Shown here piece by piece: positions 11,735 through 14,376 of a stretch of DNA of 14,376 nucleotides. Position 1 is the stretch's first letter. Every line of letters starts with the position of its first letter. A program made the translations under genes and the position numbers. A model generated the notes under the pieces. It had not been told where the DNA came from. It was given only the letters and a program-made list of their open reading frames with translations, and searched no databases. The DNA is taken from NCBI GenBank assembly GCA_026990885.1, contig JALXCO010000216.1:1-14376 (forward strand), written 5' to 3'. Origin of the DNA: Desulfurococcales archaeon. Its GTDB lineage: Archaea > Thermoproteota > Thermoprotei_A > Sulfolobales > AG1.

Positions 11735-12865
11735 CTAGAAAGATCCTTCTATAAACCCCTTAAGCTCCTCGAGGTCTCTCTCGTATCTTTGATGATCTGC
11801 TGATCCGAGAGACACCCGGATGTATCCAGGGATCATGAAGCATTCACCCGGATTCACCAGAATACCCCTATCCCTATAGAGCCTCTCACACATACTGAGC
11901 GTTGACTCACCACTAACTATCTTGAGAAGAAGAAAGGCCCCGGCATCCGGCTCCACGATAGATACGCTCTCCATGCCTCCGAAAACCTTTTTAAAGATCT
12001 GTAGGTTCCTGGCAACTATACCCCTAGCCCTGCCAATCACTCTATCTATCGAGGCAATGATATTCTTAGCTATCTCTTGGCTTAGTATGGGTGGAGCTAT
12101 AGATGTGTAGTCCTTAACGCCCCACATATAGTCTATAGCCTCCCTCACCGTGGAAACAACCCATCCCAGCCTGAGGCCTGGAGCGCCGAAAACCTTGGAG
12201 AGGCTGTTGGTTGAGATCGCTTTATCGTACATCTCCACAATGCTGGGTGTGATGGGCTTATCTATCTCTAAACCCCTATACACCTCGTCAACAACTATCC
12301 ATACACCATAGTCCTCGGCTAAATCGATTATAGCCCTATATGCCTCGTCACCGATCATCCTCCCAGTAGGGTTGTTGGGGTTGTTGAGTATGATCGCTTT
12401 AACGTCTCTATCAATAACGCTGTAGATGGAGTCTATATCTATTCGGAAATCCCTCTCGGGATCGAGCCAGAGATACCTTATTCTAGCACCTATACTATAT
12501 AGCAACCCCTCAATCTGCATGTAGTTCGGCACCTGGAAAACGACATCGTCACCCGGCTTTACGAGGGATAACACGGATATATAGTTCGCCTCAGCTCCAC
12601 CGCTGGTTAGTATCACGTTGTCTTCAGATAGGTCCGCCTTATAGAGCTCCAGAATCATTTTCCTCAGCTCAGGATCGCCCTTAGTGTGCCCGTATCCCAG
12701 CTTTATCTTGGCTAGGGACCCCGGATCCATGATGTCCCCAAGCATAAACGGCTCGACACCGCTGTCGGCTAGATTGATTCTCGCATCCCACTCCCTGAGG
12801 GACTGCCATCTCTCTAGGCAGAACTCCGGGTAGGGACCGTATTTGGCTCCTACATCGCCGTACAT
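11735..12865 (-). CDS. PLP-dependent class I/II aminotransferase
   Basis: 376 residues from ATG 12865. Fold-type I aminotransferase: substrate-side YGHTKGDPELRKMI (58-71), TSGGAEAN (PLP-phosphate region, 87-94), NNPNNPTGR (161-169), D193 in VVDEVYRGLE, PLP lysine K224 in NSLSKVFGAPGLRLGW with R232, and the carboxylate-binding R350 in YIRVSLG. It transfers an amino group between an amino acid and a 2-oxo acid; the substrate cannot be fixed from these motifs, though the family includes aspartate and aromatic aminotransferases. The frame is open 40 codons further upstream but that part is A/T-rich promoter-like sequence (poly Ile/Tyr/Asn) holding a TATA box at 12897-12905, so it is not taken as coding. 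It is divergent from mannosyl-3-phosphoglycerate synthase and convergent with the acyl-CoA dehydrogenase. Confidence 0.93.
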   Translation of the reverse strand: MYGDVGAKYGPYPEFCLERWQSLREWDARINLADSGVEPFMLGDIMDPGSLAKIKLGYGHTKGDPELRKMILELYKADLSEDNVILTSGGAEANYISVLSLVKPGDDVVFQVPNYMQIEGLLYSIGARIRYLWLDPERDFRIDIDSIYSVIDRDVKAIILNNPNNPTGRMIGDEAYRAIIDLAEDYGVWIVVDEVYRGLEIDKPITPSIVEMYDKAISTNSLSKVFGAPGLRLGWVVSTVREAIDYMWGVKDYTSIAPPILSQEIAKNIIASIDRVIGRARGIVARNLQIFKKVFGGMESVSIVEPDAGAFLLLKIVSGESTLSMCERLYRDRGILVNPGECFMIPGYIRVSLGSADHQRYERDLEELKGFIEGSF

Positions 12866-13000
12866 GATATACACATATGGATTGATGCTATATAGGAATT
12901 TATATGTGGATGTGAAAATCAATAAAGTTTTATAAGGAGTGTTATAAATAAGATTTAAGTTATAAATATACAGTATAACGCTCACTAGATGTGATTATCC
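12866..13000. promoter_or_regulatory. Divergent promoter region of the aminotransferase and mpgS
   Basis: A/T-rich 135-base gap. Minus-strand TATA box ATATAAATT (12897-12905) is placed for a transcript starting about ten bases before ATG 12865. Plus-strand TATA box TATAAATA (12961-12968) predicts a start near 12990; GATGTGAT (12988-12995), one base off the GAGGTGAT consensus, is followed after five bases by ATG 13001. Confidence 0.5.
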
Positions 13001-14167
13001 ATGATGATCGAGTCACCCAGAAAGTTCGAGGGTTTCGGGAGCATAAACATATTCGACCTGATCAGGGTCCTAGAGATAGATACTCTAGGCTATAAAGGGT
13101 TTGGAGAGGTCTTCACAGCGAATAAAGACCTACTGATAGATTATGCCACGAGAACAGCCATAGTGATCCCGGTCAAAGACGAGGAGCTGTTAACCCTCGA
13201 GGGGGTTATATCCGCGATCCCACATGTATCCCTGGTAATTGTGGTTTCCGCATCCTCTAGGGAGCCTGTGGATAGATACGCTGATGAGGTTGATCTGGTG
13301 AGATCCATACATAGAAACACTAGAAGGGGTATTATAATTCTCCACCAGCAAGACCCGGTGTGGAGCGAGGCCCTAAGGGGAACCAGTCTTGAGCCGATGA
13401 TCAGTGGTGGCAAGGTTAGATCGGGGAAGGGGGAGGGAATGATCCTGGGGATACTAACGGCGGCGGCGTTCGGATACAAGTATGTTGGGTTTATCGATAG
13501 CGACAACTATGTTCCTGGATCCGCGTACGAGTACGCAATGATCTACTACTCAGGATTCCTGATGTCGGAGAGCAAGTATGCAATGATCAGGATCAAGTGG
13601 CCCTACAAGGGTAAGCTGGCCTCATCCGACATATACCTCAGGAAGAGAGGCAGGGTATCCTCAATAACCGAATCCATACTCAACTACGCCCTATCCCTAT
13701 ACAGGAAGTATGAGACAGACATAATTAAAACAGCCAATAGCGGTGAACACGCGTTAACCATAGACCTAGCCCTAAAAATGAAGTGGTCAGGGGGATTCGC
13801 TGTAGAGCCCTACGAGCTCGTCAACCTAATTGAAATGTGCTATCTAGGCCTGGAGGATGGTGACTGCCCGATCATCTCGGATAAAATAAAGATCTACCAG
13901 ATAGAATCCAGAAACCCACACATACACGCCGAGCGTGGAGACGAGCATATAGCCGACATGCTTAACTTTAGCCTGGGCACCATATACCACTCAAAGCTGG
14001 GTTTAGATCAGGTTAAGGAGAGAATACGCAAAGCACTCGAGGAATACGGTATAAGGGATGAGCCTCCAAGACCAAGAATATACGATCTTTCAGACCTGGA
14101 GCCGACAAAAATCCTAGAGAAGATAATATCGACAAGCAACGATATACACTACTTCGAGCCCAAGTAA
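13001..14167 (+). CDS. mpgS: Mannosyl-3-phosphoglycerate synthase (GT55)
   Basis: 388 residues, the usual length. It joins mannose from GDP-mannose to D-3-phosphoglycerate, giving mannosyl-3-phosphoglycerate, which a phosphatase converts to mannosylglycerate, a compatible solute of hyperthermophiles. Motifs: N-terminal KFEGFGSINIFDLIRVLEID, nucleotide-sugar region IVIPVKDEELLTLEGV (54-69), SGKGEGMILGI, the metal-binding FIDSDNYVPG (D166-S-D168), SGEHALTID (247-255) and NPHIHAERGDEH. All hallmark elements of family GT55 are present. Start ATG 13001 (ATG 13004 is possible) follows a weak Shine-Dalgarno site and a TATA box. In Thermococcales the phosphatase gene mpgP is adjacent; here the next gene is a convergent methyltransferase and no phosphatase is in the window. 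Cytosolic. Confidence 0.96.
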   Translation: MMIESPRKFEGFGSINIFDLIRVLEIDTLGYKGFGEVFTANKDLLIDYATRTAIVIPVKDEELLTLEGVISAIPHVSLVIVVSASSREPVDRYADEVDLVRSIHRNTRRGIIILHQQDPVWSEALRGTSLEPMISGGKVRSGKGEGMILGILTAAAFGYKYVGFIDSDNYVPGSAYEYAMIYYSGFLMSESKYAMIRIKWPYKGKLASSDIYLRKRGRVSSITESILNYALSLYRKYETDIIKTANSGEHALTIDLALKMKWSGGFAVEPYELVNLIEMCYLGLEDGDCPIISDKIKIYQIESRNPHIHAERGDEHIADMLNFSLGTIYHSKLGLDQVKERIRKALEEYGIRDEPPRPRIYDLSDLEPTKILEKIISTSNDIHYFEPK

Positions 14168-14178
14168 TCATCGAGAGA

Positions 14179-14198
14179 GCCTACCCATGCTCGTAGGC
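14179..14198. terminator. Hairpin between convergent mpgS and methyltransferase genes
   Basis: GCCTAC, loop CCATGCTC, GTAGGC, 12 bases after the mpgS stop and 5 bases before the methyltransferase stop (14203-14205). Could act in both directions; no T-run follows on the plus strand. Confidence 0.4.
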
Positions 14199-14202
14199 CA
14201 TT

Positions 14203-14376
14203 TCAAGCCTTTCTAGCCTTGAAGCATATGAATCCCTTGCCATCGAGCTCCCTCGACGGGCGCTCAAATCTGTGGGTGTCTCTAGGACTGAAGCTAAGTA
14301 CCCCTGCAGCATCAACTATCCTGAATCCCGCTTGGTTAATCATATCCACGATCTCCCTCTTAGTATAGAATTTAGC
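14203..14376 (-). CDS. Probable SAM-dependent methyltransferase, C-terminal end (5' part outside window)
   Basis: The minus strand is open from the window edge to TGA at 14203-14205, giving 57 residues. The pattern is the C-terminal sheet of class I methyltransferases: FYTKREIVDMINQAGFRIVDAAG (helix then strand, with the typical 'QAGF.IVD'), a variable loop rich in Arg/Pro/Ser, and a last strand GFICFKARK. The SAM-binding part lies beyond the window, so neither substrate nor family can be given. It converges on mpgS with 35 bases between the stop codons. Confidence 0.6.
   Translation of the reverse strand, partial: AKFYTKREIVDMINQAGFRIVDAAGVLSFSPRDTHRFERPSRELDGKGFICFKARKA

Noticed and set aside
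12866..12985. 40-codon N-terminal extension of the aminotransferase
   Set aside because: Translation is Ile/Tyr/Asn-rich as expected of A/T-rich DNA, and it contains the TATA box placed for a start at ATG 12865.

Overview
The window looks like a hyperthermophilic crenarchaeote (Thermoproteota). Ile is largely ATA and Arg AGG/AGA, GTG and TTG starts are frequent, and the promoters look archaeal (TATA boxes about 26 bases before leaderless starts). Shine-Dalgarno sites read AGGTG(AT). The gene set also fits: a short N-terminus class II fumarase, mannosyl-3-phosphoglycerate synthase, cupredoxins, an archaeal enolase and DUF104/PIN toxin-antitoxin pairs. I do not name a genus.

Bases 1-2320 are an accessory island. 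It holds the 3' end of one VapC (PIN ribonuclease) gene and two tandem, diverged copies of a module: DUF104-type VapB antitoxin, VapC toxin, a stem-loop, then a degenerate tRNA-Arg(UCG)-like sequence on the minus strand. The first vapC is frameshifted; the second looks intact. The last 103 bases of the two vapC copies are identical although the rest has diverged, which points to recent gene conversion. Bases 2315-2886 are a T/G-rich gene-free stretch.

Bases 2887-6202 concern sulfur and redox biology: a two-domain rhodanese followed by a small TusA-like protein whose CPxP motif is altered, then two membrane-anchored cupredoxins (the second with a long Thr/Val/Glu stalk and a C-terminal membrane anchor), and a convergent XdhC/CoxI-like molybdo-enzyme maturation gene. 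The cupredoxins suggest a respiratory electron-transfer chain outside the membrane.

Bases 6388-14376 are mostly housekeeping: a two-helix membrane protein, enolase (minus), a divergent multi-helix membrane protein, a HIT-family hydrolase, fumarase, an acyl-CoA dehydrogenase, a class I/II aminotransferase (minus), mannosyl-3-phosphoglycerate synthase and the C-terminal end of a probable methyltransferase (minus, cut by the window edge). Enolase and the synthase both draw on the phosphoglycerate pool, and the synthase makes the precursor of mannosylglycerate, a heat-protective solute.

Three genes (rhodanese, XdhC-like, HIT) share one start layout: AGGTG, six bases, then the start codon. The GTG inside the Shine-Dalgarno site is therefore in frame and is an easy false start. 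I found no CRISPR array, insertion sequence or replication origin.
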